In this document: piece by piece, positions 11,931 through 23,500 of the stretch
Numbering within the stretch: position 1 is the first letter of the stretch
Layout of the letters: each line of letters opens with the position of its first letter
Notes under the pieces: generated by a model
Database searches by the model: none
What the model saw: only the letters and a program-made list of their open reading frames with translations
What the model was told of the DNA's origin: nothing
Translations under genes and position numbers: made by a program
DNA from: Macrosoma leucophasiata
Taxonomy: Eukaryota; Arthropoda; Insecta; Lepidoptera; Hedylidae
Direction of reading: 5' to 3'
Assembly (NCBI GenBank): GCA_036365455.1
Contig: JAWQUS010000017.1
Span: 10,540,001-10,604,000 of the forward strand
DNA: 64,000 bases

Positions 11931-13120
11931 TCTATACTTATAATAAAACTGTTGAAGTGTAAATTCTGTACATTAAAAATATTGAAAAAATAAATACCAG
12001 GGGATGTTACTAGATCGATACCGAACACAAACATGTGATTAGAATTTTTTTGTCTGTCTGTCTGTCTGTTTGTTCAAGCATCACAGAAAAACTACTGGTC
12101 CGATTACAATGAAACTTGGTATGATTATACTTTAACCTTTGGCGCACAACACTGGGTACTTTTTATCCCGGAAAATGTCTGTTTGTTTGTGCACGCTAAT
12201 ATCAGAAACGGCTTATTTGATTTGCGGTTTGTTTCATGTGAATCGGTTTAGAAATAAAAAAGGTATGTCAATTTAAAAAATTATATAGAATATTTTTTAG
12301 AATATTCTGTATCTTAGTTTTATCTTTTAGTGGGTTTCGTACCTAAAAGGTAAAAACGGACCCTACGGATTACTACTCCTCCGCTGTCTGTCTGTCTGTC
12401 CGTCCGTCCGTCCGTTTGTCTGTCACCAGCCTGTATCTAATAAATAGTGATAGCTAGAAAGCTAACATTTTCAGACTTTATGTATTTCTGATACCGCTAT
12501 AAAGACAAAATTAATGACTAAAAATAAGAAAATGAAAAACGTTAAGGGGTCCAAGGGGGCATACAATAAACGTGTTTTTTTTTTGTATATTTTTTGCTCA
12601 TTAATAATAACGGTAGCAATTAGACGCTTAAAATTTTCACAGAATTTTTAGGTCTTATGTTGTATAATACCTTCCATCTATACAAATAAATAAAATTGAA
12701 GTGTCTGTGTGTAATATTAAAATAACCGCTTTTTACTAAATGGATATATGTACGTTTACACGGTACATATATCAAAACATTTTTTTTACAATTTTTGTCT
12801 GTCTGTCTGTCTGTTTGGCGGGGCTAATCTTGGGAACGGCTGGACCGACTTTAACGGGACTTCCACGGGTAGGTAGCTGATGTATTAAGGAGTAACTTAG
12901 GCTTCTTTTATCTCCATACATCCATACATACATACATACCTACATACAAATAAATAGAATTTGAGTGTCCCCGATTTTGATGGGACTTTCACTGGCAGAT
13001 GGCTGATGTAATAAGTAGTAACATAGGCTACTTTTATACTAGCTGCGCCCACGACTTCGTCCGGGTAGATACTGAACAGTCATATTTTTCTCACGTGGAC
13101 GAAGTCGCGGGCACAGCTAG
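11931..13120 (+). mobile_element. Helitron-like non-autonomous element (family I, copy 1)
   Basis: Starts TCTATACTTATAATAAAACT after an A and ends GGGCACAGCTAG before a T. That fits the Helitron rule of 5' TC, 3' CTRR and insertion between A and T. The interior holds TGTCTG microsatellite runs (12049-12070, 12386-12422, 12797-12816), a block shared with 46345-46800 (GAAACTTGGTAT, GCACAACACTGGGTACTTTT, TTAAGGGGTCCAAG), an L-like GTGGGTTTCGTACC insert near 12332, and a second end in inverted orientation at 13039. No Rep/helicase coding is present. Helitron assignment is inference from ends. Confidence 0.5.
13039..13120. repeat. Inverted pair of Helitron-like 3' ends
   Basis: CTAGCTGCGCCCACGACTTC at 13039 is the near-perfect reverse complement of GAAGTCGCGGGCACAGCTAG ending at 13120, giving about 25-bp arms separated by roughly 30 bases. 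Confidence 0.7.
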
Positions 13121-13273
13121 TAGTACATATAATGATAACTATTTATTTAAAATACGCGAACAGTAAGTACAAATAGGCATTTTTATCGATAAAAGTTTTG
13201 CCAAAAGTTATGTCTTAAAAGAAGATTAAATAATACGCATAAAAAAACACAACTTTATACCTCAGCAACTTAT

Positions 13274-13372
13274 ATCGCATCTACATAGTAACCTCTGGTT
13301 TTGGTTTAGATGTGCTGCAGACGTCATTTAGCATCTATGTGAAGTGCATGTTGGTTGACCACCATCATTTAA
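13274..13372 (+). repeat. Family A, degenerate 3' fragment
   Basis: GCATCTACATAGTAACCTCT, TGCTGCAGACGTCATTTAGC and TATGTGAAGTGCATG follow the order of the A-element tail but with many changes. Confidence 0.35.
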
Positions 13373-13986
13373 TAAAAATACTATAATAATATACGTTTTT
13401 ACTTGCCTACTAACAGTAGGTAGTATCTAAAACTAAGAACGAAACTTCGCAATCTGCAGAAACACATCATTCATTGACACAGCGCAACTACCAACATTTC
13501 TACACAGTTTTTACAGAAAACTGTATTCCAATACAGTGAAAGTCATAAATATGCCTCTATGAATGGCGTTTTACTGTTATAATCGTGACCACTTGACCAC
13601 GCGATGTTCCCGATTTTTGGCTGCATTGGTTCAAATAAAACCATTAACCCACAATTTCTCGTAAACCATAGCCCCGTCATTTCTCAAAATCGAATGTAAC
13701 TTTATATTCAAGTCAGTAAGAAACACCGGCGCACACGCACATTTCTTCGAAGGCAACCTGTTGGGTTATTCTGTAACACAGATTCATTTCACTCCAGTGA
13801 AGTAATAAAACATGAAGTAATCCATACTATCTACACTTCCATACAAATGTAATAAATGTGAAAGTGCCTGTATGTCTGTTACGGTTTCACGATCCAAATT
13901 AAGTACAAATTTTTATGCCAAAACCAAAATAGCACGCGGATGAAGTCTCGGAAAACATAATAAGAAACGAGTAATATAATGTCAAA

Positions 13987-14329
13987 CCTCGCGGCTGGTG
14001 TAGATCGAAAGCGATCTACTACTCGGTTAAGCACTACGGGCGCGGTCGGGTAGTGGGATGGGTAACCGCTAGTGGCAAATGAAATGCGTGTTTCCGTGCT
14101 TCGGAGGGCACGTTAAGCCGTCGGTCCTGGTTGCTATCGATAGATAGCAGTCGTTACCTTGTCGTAGACCTTATGGACGGTTTGAAAACATCCGACAGCG
14201 GGTTGACCACTAACCCACCCACCTCCACCAATCCGCATTGGAGCAGCGTGGTGGAGTAAGCTCCAGGCGTAAGTCCCCCAATAAGGACAGAGACTCGTGC
14301 CCAGCAGTGGGACGTATAATGGATTGCCA
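13987..14329 (+). repeat. 5S rRNA-derived SINE (family G), copy 1
   Basis: Within the head, GGTTAAGCACTACGGGCGCG and GTGGGATGGGTAACCGC (about 14024-14075) resemble the internal control region of 5S rRNA genes (box A, intermediate element, box C), the mark of SINE3-type elements. The body (GTGCTTCGGAGGGCACGTTA, ACATCCGACAGCGGGTTG, CATTGGAGCAGCGTGGTGGA, CCCAGCAGTGGGACGTATAA) matches the copy at 32182. The tail is a TTA-rich run at 14330-14345. Transcription of such elements by RNA polymerase III is established for the class; activity here is unknown. Confidence 0.75.
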
Positions 14330-14345
14330 TTATTATTATTTATTA

Positions 14346-14807
14346 ATACAATAATTTATTTATTAATATAATATCATCATTCACAATAATAAAAAACATA
14401 AAATATTCATAAAAGTAAGGTTCTTTAACAAATCCAAAGCGCCAATTGCCAGAGCGAGATGAAGAACCATTCTCACTTCAATTAAAAAAAAATGTCTGTT
14501 CATCAGAATAACCCAACTGTTTGTTATTCATGTTATCGCCGCATACTAAACTACACTCGAAAAATCTTGTTACACATAAAAGGATTTAGCCTGGGTTGTA
14601 CCACGATATTTGCTAAAGTTAAAACGATTGTAACATTTCACGTCCATCTCTAACTTAAGAATTAACAGAAAGAATTCAGTTAGAGAAGGATGTGAAATAT
14701 TACTATAGCTTTAACTTTACCATTGAAACCTGGGTATATGGGTATAGAAATATACTATAAGAATAGTTATATTAACATTATAAGAACATAACTACCTTAG
14801 AAGTATA
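14346..14807. other. AT-rich DNA, no recognisable feature
   Basis: Nothing recognised apart from A/T runs next to the G SINE tail. Confidence 0.45.
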
Positions 14808-15012
14808 ATGGCCACTACTATTACACTGGGATCCTGGGTACGATGCCCGGGTCGGGCGCTATCAGAGATAACCGTGTGAAATTCTATATCACTGGTTCTA
14901 TTGGGATTTTATATCATTTTCTGGAAGCTTTTCAGTACCTCGGAGTTTGGTTAAATGCCCGCAGATGTCAAAAGGCTCGCCACCTGTTACATGGGCAAAA
15001 ACGTAATATTTT
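14808..15012 (+). repeat. tRNA-headed SINE (family B), copy 1
   Basis: Head: CTGGGATCCTGGGTACGATG resembles the B-box region of the cleaner copies; body: GCTATCAGAGATAACCGTG, TGGTTCTATTGGGATTTTA, AGTACCTCGGAGTTTGG, ACCTGTTACATGGGCAAAAA. The tail half ending GTAATCCCC is missing. The best copies of this family are in the 58-59 kb duplication. Confidence 0.7.
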
Positions 15013-15180
15013 AGATATCGATAATCGTGTCGGTAGAAAAGCAAATTCTACTGACTTGCAGATCTTTTTGAGTTCTTTTCTTTGGAGTATGCGGACTTTC
15101 AGCTTGGTATTAAAGTATGGTATTCCTTCTGTTGCACTTGGGTAAATATGAAAATATTATGTATGAAATTCTCTTGTTTG

Positions 15181-15372
15181 GACGACCCAGTTGGTTCAGC
15201 GGTGTGAGATGACCGTTTGATTCGAAGGGTCGTGGGTTCGATCCCCGCATCGGGACAAATATTTGTATGGCGACAGATATTTGTTTCGGGTCTGGGTGTT
15301 TGTGTATGTGTTGTATGTGTTCAACGGCACCCACGACACGGGTTTATACATATTATGGGGCTGTGAGTGTAA
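15181..15372 (+). repeat. Family F tRNA-headed SINE, copy 2
   Basis: The head GACGACCCAGTTGGTTCAGC to GGGTTCGATCCCCGCATCGG contains a good B box (GGTTCGATCC). The body reads TTTGTATGGCGACAGATATT, GGTCTGGGTGTTTGTGTATG, CGGCACCCACGACACGGGTT and ends GGCTGTGAGTGTAAGCG before an AT-rich tail. It is almost full length. Confidence 0.75.
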
Positions 15373-15413
15373 GCGAATTTAATTTTTTTTTTGTTATTGG
15401 ACCTAAACTCCCC

Positions 15414-15458
15414 GAATTTTTCAAACCTACCAAGGCGGTAGGTAGGTCTGAAAAATTC
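15414..15458. repeat. Inverted repeat (hairpin)
   Basis: GAATTTTTCAAACCTACC is mirrored by GGTAGGTCTGAAAAATTC, an 18-bp stem with one mismatch, directly after the F tail. Confidence 0.7.
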
Positions 15459-15675
15459 ACTAAGAAGTCACCAATATAAAAATGTTACTTCTAAGTAGGA
15501 CTAAACATATGTCTTAGATTTCATGGAATGTCGGTCTACTTGAATATCTGCCAAACAAACGGGTTGAAACTTGAAAGTAACCAATCGGTTGAGCGAACTG
15601 CTTTTTATGAAACATTTTTACGCTCCACCACCATGCCAACGAAGCCATTCAGATGAAGGTATAATAATATAGATA

Positions 15676-15706
15676 GCTATTGCCCGCGAATTCGTCCGCG
15701 TGGAAT
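15676..15706 (-). repeat. Helitron-like 3' end fragment
   Basis: GCTATTGCCCGCGAATTCGTCCGCG is the reverse of the GAAGTCGCGGGCACAGC-type end seen at 13120 and 47679. It abuts an A copy. Confidence 0.4.
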
Positions 15707-15710
15707 TCCA

Positions 15711-15891
15711 CGCCACCCCTTGAGACCTTAGTTATAATATCTCTGTGATAGTTATTACGGGGCCGTACATTAAACTGGAACACGATTGTGCTGAATACTG
15801 AACATGCCATTTAGCGGCAGATAAATTAAGTAGGTAATGCGGTGGTGTCTACGCCCTCGAGCTACTACAATGGAAGTCTACCACTCTACAA
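15711..15891 (-). repeat. Family A (subfamily 2), truncated
   Basis: Carries the alternative diagnostic words of a second A subfamily: CCACCCCTTGAGACCTTAG, GTGATAGTTATTACGGGGCC and CGCCCTCGAGCT instead of CTCCTGAGGCCTAAGG, GCCGGAAATTACAGGG and CGCCCGCGAGCT. The tail half is missing. Confidence 0.65.
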
Positions 15892-18221
15892 CTCTATATT
15901 AAAATTCGTTAAGCGGTTCAGGCTTTTCATAGCAATTTTCGTCCATTCATTTTTTTTTTGTAAAAAAAATCGTTACAAATTTTATCCAATTTGGTGCTAT
16001 TGTTTAGCTGCAAAAACATTACAAACACGCAGACTTTATGATTTATAATATTAATATGGATTTTTATTATAGAAACATTGTATTTCTTTAATCGTCTCAT
16101 AAATCTGTCTGGCCGAACCTGAATATTCAATCAACTGTTCCAAGCCTTTGTTTTCCAATTTAAGATCGTTAAGAAATGTTTTATTGATAACAATCATGGT
16201 TCAAAATAAAAACTAAAATTATATTATAATGGTCGCTGTGGGAATGTCAGCATGCAAAGTGGAAGATTTTAAAACTCATCCCACAAGCCCATCACTCAAC
16301 ACAATCATTTTGCTACACCATGTACTTAGTTCTAAGATTTTTTTTTGAATAGAACCTTTTAAATTAAATAATTTGTGAATTTCACCTTTGTTTAACACAG
16401 ACAGAGAATATGTAATAATACTCACGATGTACTCACGTATCCGAACAAATATTCACTAATGCGGTATCTATTGGAGGTTATCTGTGGTTTAACATGTATC
16501 GTAAGAATGTATTTCTACAAAAAAGTGTTTTATATTCATCGTGCGCGATGACTTGAAAGTTATATTCTAGCATAAAATTCGCTTAATAAATCCCTTAGTA
16601 CATAAATGGTGTAAATTACACTTTATGTTCTACCATCCAGGTACAAATTCTTTTAAATGGTTGCACTTTCATTGAGTTGAGGCGCCTTAGTAATATGTAG
16701 CAATTATCTAAATGATTCGCTTGAATAAGCTATAGACGTGTAAGGCACTCGGAAAAGAGGTGTTATTAGAATTAAGTCATACTCTGGATGAATATGAAGA
16801 ATTTTAATATTACGGGCATTAGAGAATGATTTTTCTGCAATTTCTTTTTTTTTTGACTTCGCGGAATGTTCATCCGTTTTTTTATTCTACGAATGTAGGG
16901 TTGTTTAACATCATGTTGTGGTTTATCTCTAGATAGGCTTATATCTAAAGATAAGCCTACTTTACCAGTAAATGTAGTATTCAGCACTGTTCGGTTAGAT
17001 GGTTATTAATTACTATCACGGAATGGTAGAAACGTGTCGGCATTTTGACCTATGGTTTTTGTGTAGATAGGCTGGAGTAGTCCCTTACCACCCACGTGGC
17101 GTAGTTTGTCACCATCATTTCATATAGAAAAAGACAAAAAACGCTTCATTAAGTAACATTTCTCTTAAAAATCTTCTTAGCATCTGCGATCAAGTTTGAA
17201 ATTCGCCAATTATTAAAAATAAAATCGGTGTTGATGTCAATTAATTCTATTTTTCCTTATTTCGCCAAGTTTACATTGTCTACACTAATTGGTGTTGTTT
17301 TTTTTTCTCGTTTTCACTCATTTCTCACGGCTTACTTATCTGCTTTATTAGCTTTCTGTAAGAAGAGATAAAGCAGTCCAATTTTGTTTAATAAGGAAAT
17401 AAAGAAATTTTGATATTATGAAAAATAGTTATAACGAACGACAAAAGTTGATTGATTGCCTTTCAACTATTAATTTTTTTTAACCCTAAAATATATTGTC
17501 ATAAAACGAATTATAATATATATAAATATTTAAATTGACTTCGAAGTCACTGAAATCTAAATATTCATATTTTAGTTATATCAGCAGTGGAATAGGTACT
17601 ATCTTTAGGGTTAGGGTTAGTGATGTATATTTTTATTTGCTTCTTCAAGCTGCAACAGTAATAAACAGTTTATAAAGATGGTATCTTTATAAACATTTTG
17701 CTCACATGACATATAAAAATCTTTTTTTTTTTTGCTATTTCTCTCTCCTATGTTTCACTGACAGGTCCTGAAGTTAATCCAATTAGAAACCATATTTTCA
17801 CTTATCACATCAAATCAAAATTTTTATTGGCCCATTATATTTTTAACATCTGAAATCACCAAACAAAAACGTACAGATGCACTAAATTAATTAATTTTAA
17901 TGTGGTAAACATAGACGAACAATGGACGAGTAAGAATTTCTGAATGCATAATGCGTATGAATAGGCACACTAACTGTATCGAAGGAAGTGTATAATTATG
18001 TTTAAATTCCCGTTAAGTTTCGAGCAATTCAGTATATTCCGCTACGTGACTATCGTATTTGCTAGATTGTATACAGTTACGTTATATTTAATCGGATATC
18101 ATGATAATGTATACCCATTTGTAGGCTTCAAAGTCTTATAAATCTTAATTAGATCAAGCATTGATGTTTATAGGCACGAAATTTCGTAACATTCAGAAAA
18201 AATGCCGTGAAATATATTTAA
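15892..18221. other. AT-rich DNA, no recognisable gene
   Basis: A short inverted repeat TAGGCTTAT/ATAAGCCTA lies at 16934-16959. A weak A-like remnant (GGCATTTTGACCTATGG, about 17038-17110) may be present. Open frames of up to about 70 codons look random. Confidence 0.45.
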
Positions 18222-18466
18222 ACGTAATTTCACGCCTGTAATCCCCGAAGGGGTAGGCAGAGGTAAAAGCATGCATTCAATCATACATGTAATCACCCAC
18301 GATTCGCCGGTTACGTTTTGGCCCATGTAACAAGTGGCGAGCCTATTGACATCTCAGGGCACGTTACCAAACTTCGAGGTACTGGGAAACTTCTAGAAAA
18401 TGGAAAAATCCCAATAGAACCAGAGATAAAGGATTCTACACCGTTATCTCTAACAGCCCAACTATT
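18222..18466 (-). repeat. tRNA-headed SINE (family B), copy 2
   Basis: Tail-first on the plus strand: TTCACGCCTGTAATCCCCGA, GATTCGCCGGTTACGTTTTG, CAAACTTCGAGGTACTG, ATCCCAATAGAACCAG. The tRNA head is missing; a 5'-truncated A copy starts at the break. Confidence 0.7.
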
Positions 18467-18469
18467 CAT

Positions 18470-18656
18470 TCGATCTGTACGGCCCTGTTATTACCGGCAC
18501 AGAGGCATAACACCTTAAGCCTCAGGAGTGGTAACGCATCTGCATTTTGACCTTGGTCTTTGTCTGGGTGTCTTTAGGCTGCAGTCATCACTTAACAAAC
18601 TTAACATCAATGTGAACTGCAGGCTTGTTTGCCACTTCCATTACATTAAAAAAAAA
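18470..18656 (+). repeat. Family A, 5'-truncated with A tail
   Basis: Starts within GTACGGCCCTGTTATTACCG and runs through GTGAACTGCAGGCTTGTTTG CCACTTCCATTACATT to an A-run. The duplicated ACTTAACAAACTTAACATC near 18592 is a small internal duplication. Confidence 0.75.
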
Positions 18657-18751
18657 TGGAATCTCTGGTTTTAATGTAATTCTGTATAGACTATAGTATT
18701 CACATACCTGTGGGTGTGCTTGTTTGCCACTTCATAAAACAAAAAAATAAT

Positions 18752-18828
18752 TTGGCGGCAGAAAGATTAAGTAATGAGATGGTACCTACACCCTCAAGTA
18801 CCTACCTACACTGTACTCTACCAGTGAA
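18752..18828 (-). repeat. Family A, 5' end fragment
   Basis: TTGGCGGCAGAAAGATTAAG, GGTACCTACACCCTCAAG and CTCTACCAGTGAAA are the reversed 5' part of subfamily 2. Confidence 0.55.
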
Positions 18829-18850
18829 ATTGAGCTCTTACCGTGGAATA

Positions 18851-19194
18851 AAATAAAAAAACCGGTCAAGTGCGTGTCGGGCCACGCGCAGTGTAGGGTT
18901 TCGTAGTTACAGAATAAGAGATGTAATGAAACAATACCTAAATAAATATTTTCTTTGGAGTTGTTCGAAATTTTCGAGTAAAATACATTTGGTTGACTAT
19001 TACTCGCAAACTTGTAAAGCCAACTTATGTGTGATAGTTTTCCTTTTAATTTCATTATATGGCTACTATTGCCGTAACGTTTGAATTTCTAACAACAACC
19101 GTTTAGTCGGTAGTGGAGGGGACACTCAAACAGACAGACAGACGGACATGGCGAAACTATAAGGGTTCCTTGTTTACTATGGAACCCTAAAAAG
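18851..19194. repeat. Family L interspersed repeat, full copy
   Basis: Begins AAACCGGTCAAGTGCGTGTC and TAGGGTTTCGTAG, ends CAGACAGACAGACGGACATG, GAAACTATAAGGGTTCC and GGAACCCTAAAAAG. These are the ends of a repeat that is very frequent in Lepidoptera. The interior TTGACTATTACTCGCAAACT is shared with the L copy at 39263-39746. No coding potential. Its transposon class is unknown to me. Confidence 0.65.
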
Positions 19195-19787
19195 AGGACG
19201 AGTATTTACTCATTACTCAATACTTTATTGCACCATAATGTACGACGGTAGGTGGTGTTGCATTAACATTATGGACCCCGTAGGGCACCGCAAAGTAGGA
19301 GAGAGGAGGATTGATACTGAATTATCTACAGCCTAATACTTATTTACATCAAAACATGTTCTTACAATTCTGGCATTTAATATTAAAACCCGTCATGCTA
19401 GCCTAGACGTTCTCTAGGTGTAAAGTCACAAACGCTTCATACAGCGAGACTTCTCGACCACATATTTGTATTCAATGAACTAACCCACGCATATTATCTA
19501 TTGCCTATGCAGCTGGACCCCTGGTATGTGATATCTTGCTTGAGTTCAGCTTAGATACAATGCAAGATATTGTCATGCAACTATGTTAGCGGTACGCAAG
19601 TGTTCACCTTACAAACTAGTATCTTGTTCCGATTATACTCTGATTGTGTATTCTGGATTTTAATTTTCGACATGGTTGCTTCTAGTCTACGAAGAGCAAA
19701 GATCTCAAGACACGGAAGGAACAAATATCAAATTAATGTGGTTACCAAAAGAATATGGTCTCTTCAAGTTTATTTTTTTAAATGTAG
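19195..19787. other. No recognisable feature
   Basis: Mixed-composition unique-looking DNA. The open frame at 19570-19800 has no similarity I recognise. Confidence 0.4.
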
Positions 19788-20005
19788 GGTAAAATGGTGA
19801 AAACGCCCTATCAGGAAATATGCCCCTCTTGCAATATAAAGCACACCGAACTATCATTTGTAATAGTTAGAGCGCCAATCGATAGGTGGCAGTAGTACTT
19901 AAATTTGTCGAGGCAAGCGGCTGCAGTTCGATTGTTGTTTAGAAAAAAAATCAAAATCTTGAAAAAAAATTGTTCGGATTGTAACACAACTTTCGTGGGT
20001 GAGTA
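19788..20005. mobile_element. Possible left part of an older DNA transposon split by the LTR element
   Basis: GGGTAAAATGGTGAAAACGC and AAATATGCCCCT recall the AAATACGCCCC and AAATATGCCTC words on the other side of the LTR element (25252-25311). This suggests one older element was split by the LTR insertion, whose AGTA duplication marks the join. Boundaries are unknown. Confidence 0.3.
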
Positions 20006-20522
20006 TGTAGTGTATTACCTACCGCTAAACTCGTAGGGAGCGAAATTATAGGCCGGTAATAACCACAATATAGTTTATTCACGGATAAGTCACATACACA
20101 AGAGTTAACAAAAGCACATAAGAGTCTACTGAGCACAAGAAGAGTTCGAGACAGAGATAAGAATGACAGAAAACATATAACAACGTAAAGAGAAAGTAAC
20201 AGGGCAATAAACGCGTAAGAAAATGGGATAGATGCGGAAGCAAGATTAAGCGTGCATTCGCCGTCGCGAGGTGATTCCGACTGGCGTGGCGGACGAGCTC
20301 CGTCGCCCGGCCGCTGTCGGTGCGCGAGCGCATGAGTAGGCATCGAGTCTGCATAGAAACAATGGAGTATATCTAAAGCGCGTGTCGGACTTGTGCCATG
20401 GTTCCGCATCTAATTAGTTATTTAGGTACAATAAATATAATAGGAGTTTTCACATAATTAATTGACAAAGACACATTACAAAAATAGGAACATAAAATTA
20501 TGCGGTAGTGATTGTCACTACA
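20006..20522 (-). repeat. 3' LTR of the gypsy element
   Basis: 517 bp, TGTAGTG...CACTACA, reading identical to 24593-25109 by eye. On the minus strand an AATAAA lies at 20074-20079, which would serve as the polyadenylation signal for the element transcript. A 91-codon open frame inside each LTR is identical in both and has no known match; it is probably fortuitous. Confidence 0.93.
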
Positions 20523-20534
20523 CTACCCCACCGC
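20523..20534 (-). other. Polypurine tract candidate
   Basis: Immediately inside the 3' LTR the minus strand reads GCGGTGGGGTAG. This is a short purine-rich stretch in the place where plus-strand priming occurs, 11 bases after the pol stop codon. Confidence 0.6.
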
Positions 20535-20545
20535 TGAGACCGAAA

Positions 20546-23500
20546 CTACGGAGGTCGATAGTAGTCCGGGAAACGAACAGTCCTACCACTTCTCGTCTTT
20601 CTTATAGGGTCTTCTGGAGGTGGAAGTTCTATGGATGGCTGTCTACCGTTGTCTTCGCCGATCTCTGTGTCCTCTTTTGTGATGTAGGCAGGTTTCACTC
20701 GATCTATGGACACCGTGATTACTCTGTTCTGAATCGATAGTTTAAGAGTTTTGTCTCTGCGCTCCAGTACTTCGTATGGACCAGTGTACGGTGGCTCGAG
20801 GGATCGCCGAGAAGCATCTCGTCGAAGGTAAACATATTCTGCTGTAGGTAAGTCTTTTGGTATATAAAATGTCTTATTCTGGTGTCTACTTGCAGGTTTT
20901 GGTGCCAGCTTCGCCATGTGCAGACGGAGCCTCGACGTGAAGTTTGACAGGTCTAGAGTGGCGTCATCGGTTGGTACGAAGAACTCTCCAGGTAAGCGTA
21001 GCGGTTCCCCGTAGACTAACTCTGCCGCGGATGACTTGACGTCCTCCTTCCACGCGCTGCGGATGCCCAGTAGAACTAAGGGAAGCACCTCAGTCCAGTT
21101 GGTACATGAGTGGCACATGATTGCTGCCTTCAATTGGCGGTGGAGACGTTCCACCATACCATTGCAGGCAGGATGGTATGCCGTAGTGGGACGATGCTGC
21201 ATACCCAAGATGGCCGCCAGGGTGCGGAAGAGCTCGCACTCGAACTGCCGGCCTCGGTCGGTGGTGATTTTGTGAGGGCAGCCGAAGCGCGACACCCAGC
21301 CAGCGATGAAGGCGCGGGCACATGACTCGGCGGTGATGTCGACTAGCGGGTACGCCTCAGGCCAACGGGTGAAACGGTCGATAACCGTCAAACAGTATCT
21401 GTAACCACAAGAATACGGTAATGGCCCTACTATGTCCATATGGACATGGGAGAAACGGTTAGAAGGGACAGGGAAATTGGCAGTGGGTGAATGGACATGG
21501 CGTGAAATTTTACATTTCTGGCAGTCAGTGCATTCTCTTGCCCAATTTCGACAATCTTTCTTCATACCTGGCCATACGAATCTTTGTGAGACCAGTTTCA
21601 GTGTTGCCTTCACTCCAGGGTGGCTTAATTGGTGGAGTGCATCAAATGCTTGTTTCCTGAAGGCAGTCGTCAGGTACGGTCTTGGGTGCTGAGTGACATC
21701 GCAATATACATTGCAATCTTGATCTGGCATTGCGATCTTTTTCAGGTTCAGAGCCGTGGTTCCACATGTGAGAAGGTCTTGCAGTTCAGTGTCGGTAGCC
21801 TGAGATTGTGCAAGGCTTTCATAGTCAATTGGAACAGAAATAGCCTCGATTCTTGAGAAAGCATCGGCGACAACATTTTCCTTGCCGGCTACATACTGGA
21901 TGTCAGTGGTAAATTGTGAAATGTAGTCCAAGTAGCGAAATTGACGTGGTGAGCATTTTTCACGATTGTACTTGAATACTGAGGTCAATGGCTTGTGGTC
22001 GGTGTATACTGTAAATGGTCGTGCTTCGACCATGTGTCGAAAATGTCTTATGGCATCGTATATGGCGAGTAACTCACGGTCGTAGGGGCTGTATTTCTTT
22101 TGTGCATTCGTTAGACGCCGTGAAAAGAATGCAAGCGGTTTCCACAGGCCATGTGTGCGCTGCTGCAGAGTGGCTCCAATCGACGTATCTGATGCATCGG
22201 AAAAAATTGCTAACTCTGCGTCGGTTTCAGGGTGCACTAACATAGTAGCGTTCATGAGGCTTGTTTTACAATGTTCGAAAGCTTCAATCATTTCCGTGGT
22301 CATTGTGATGCTTTGTGAACCTTTCGTCTTTGGGCCTGACAGGAGAATGTTGAGAGGTGCTTGAATTTTTGCTGCTTCAGGAACAAAACGCCGGTAAAAG
22401 TTGAACATGCCAAGAAATCGGCGTAACTCCTTCACCGTCTGTGGTTGTGGGTAGTCCTGTAATGCCTTTACCTTGTCAGGCAACGGGCGAATGCCGTCTT
22501 TGGTGACTTCGTGGCCTAGGAAAAATATTTTTTCCTTGCCGAACTCACATTTTGCTGTGTTAATGAGCATTCCGTATTCTGTTAGGCGTTGAAATAATTG
22601 CCGGAGGTGTTCCAGGTGCTGGCGCTCGGAGCTGCTGAAGATTAGGATGTCGTCAAGAAAACCGTAGCAAAAAGGCAGATCTCTGAGTACCTCATCGATA
22701 AATCGTTGAAATGACTGTGCTGCGTTTCTCAGTCCGAATGCCATAAACGGAAATTCAAAAAGTCCGAACGGAGTTGTGATTGCCGTCTTCGGAATATCGG
22801 CTGAATTTACGGGTATTTGAAAATACGCCTTTACGAGGTCGACTTTTGAATAAATCACGCTGCCAGCTAGCTGTTGTGAAAAGTCTTGAATGTGTCTGAT
22901 GGGGTATTTGTCAGGTATGGTGCGTGAGTTTAGTGCGCGGTAGTCACCGCAAGGACGCCAGCCACTATCCTTTTTCGGCGCGAGGTGTAACGGCGATGAC
23001 CATGAACTCTCTGACCTGCGCGCGGTGCCATTCATCAACATTTCCTCAAATTCCTTCTGAGCAATTTTTAGCTTGTCTGGTGGAAGGCGTCGAGGACGGG
23101 CTGCAACAGGTGGACCAGGCGTCGTACGTATGTGGTGAGTGGTATTGTGTTTAACCTCACGCTGGGTTCCTGCTGGGCGAGTTATATCAGGATACTCACG
23201 TAGAAGCTGGTGATACTCGCTTTCACCAGATACGGCCTTGACAGAGTCGATCTCACTTGCTGAGGAACCGGCCGGATGCGCAGATGTAGACAGCGAAGTA
23301 AGGCCGTCGATCAAGCGGTGGTTCCTCAGATCTACAAGTAAATTATAAAATCTGAGAAAATCTGCACCTATAATTGCTTTGGAAACGTCGGCTACCACGA
23401 ACCTCCATTTAAAATCACGACGCAGGCCAATGTTGAGGTGTAGGCAGATCGACCCATATGTAGGTATACAGGAACCATTTGCGGCGAATAGCTCGTAGTT

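Noticed and set aside
12049..12070. TGTCTG runs as independent microsatellites
   Set aside because: They recur at the same place in several families (I, L) and belong to those elements.
17600..17622. TTAGGGTTAGGGTTAG, telomere-like repeat
   Set aside because: Only about two and a half units, and insect telomeres use TTAGG; not an array.
20079..20354. 91-codon ORF in each LTR as a gene
   Set aside because: No similarity recognised; it appears twice only because the LTRs are duplicated.
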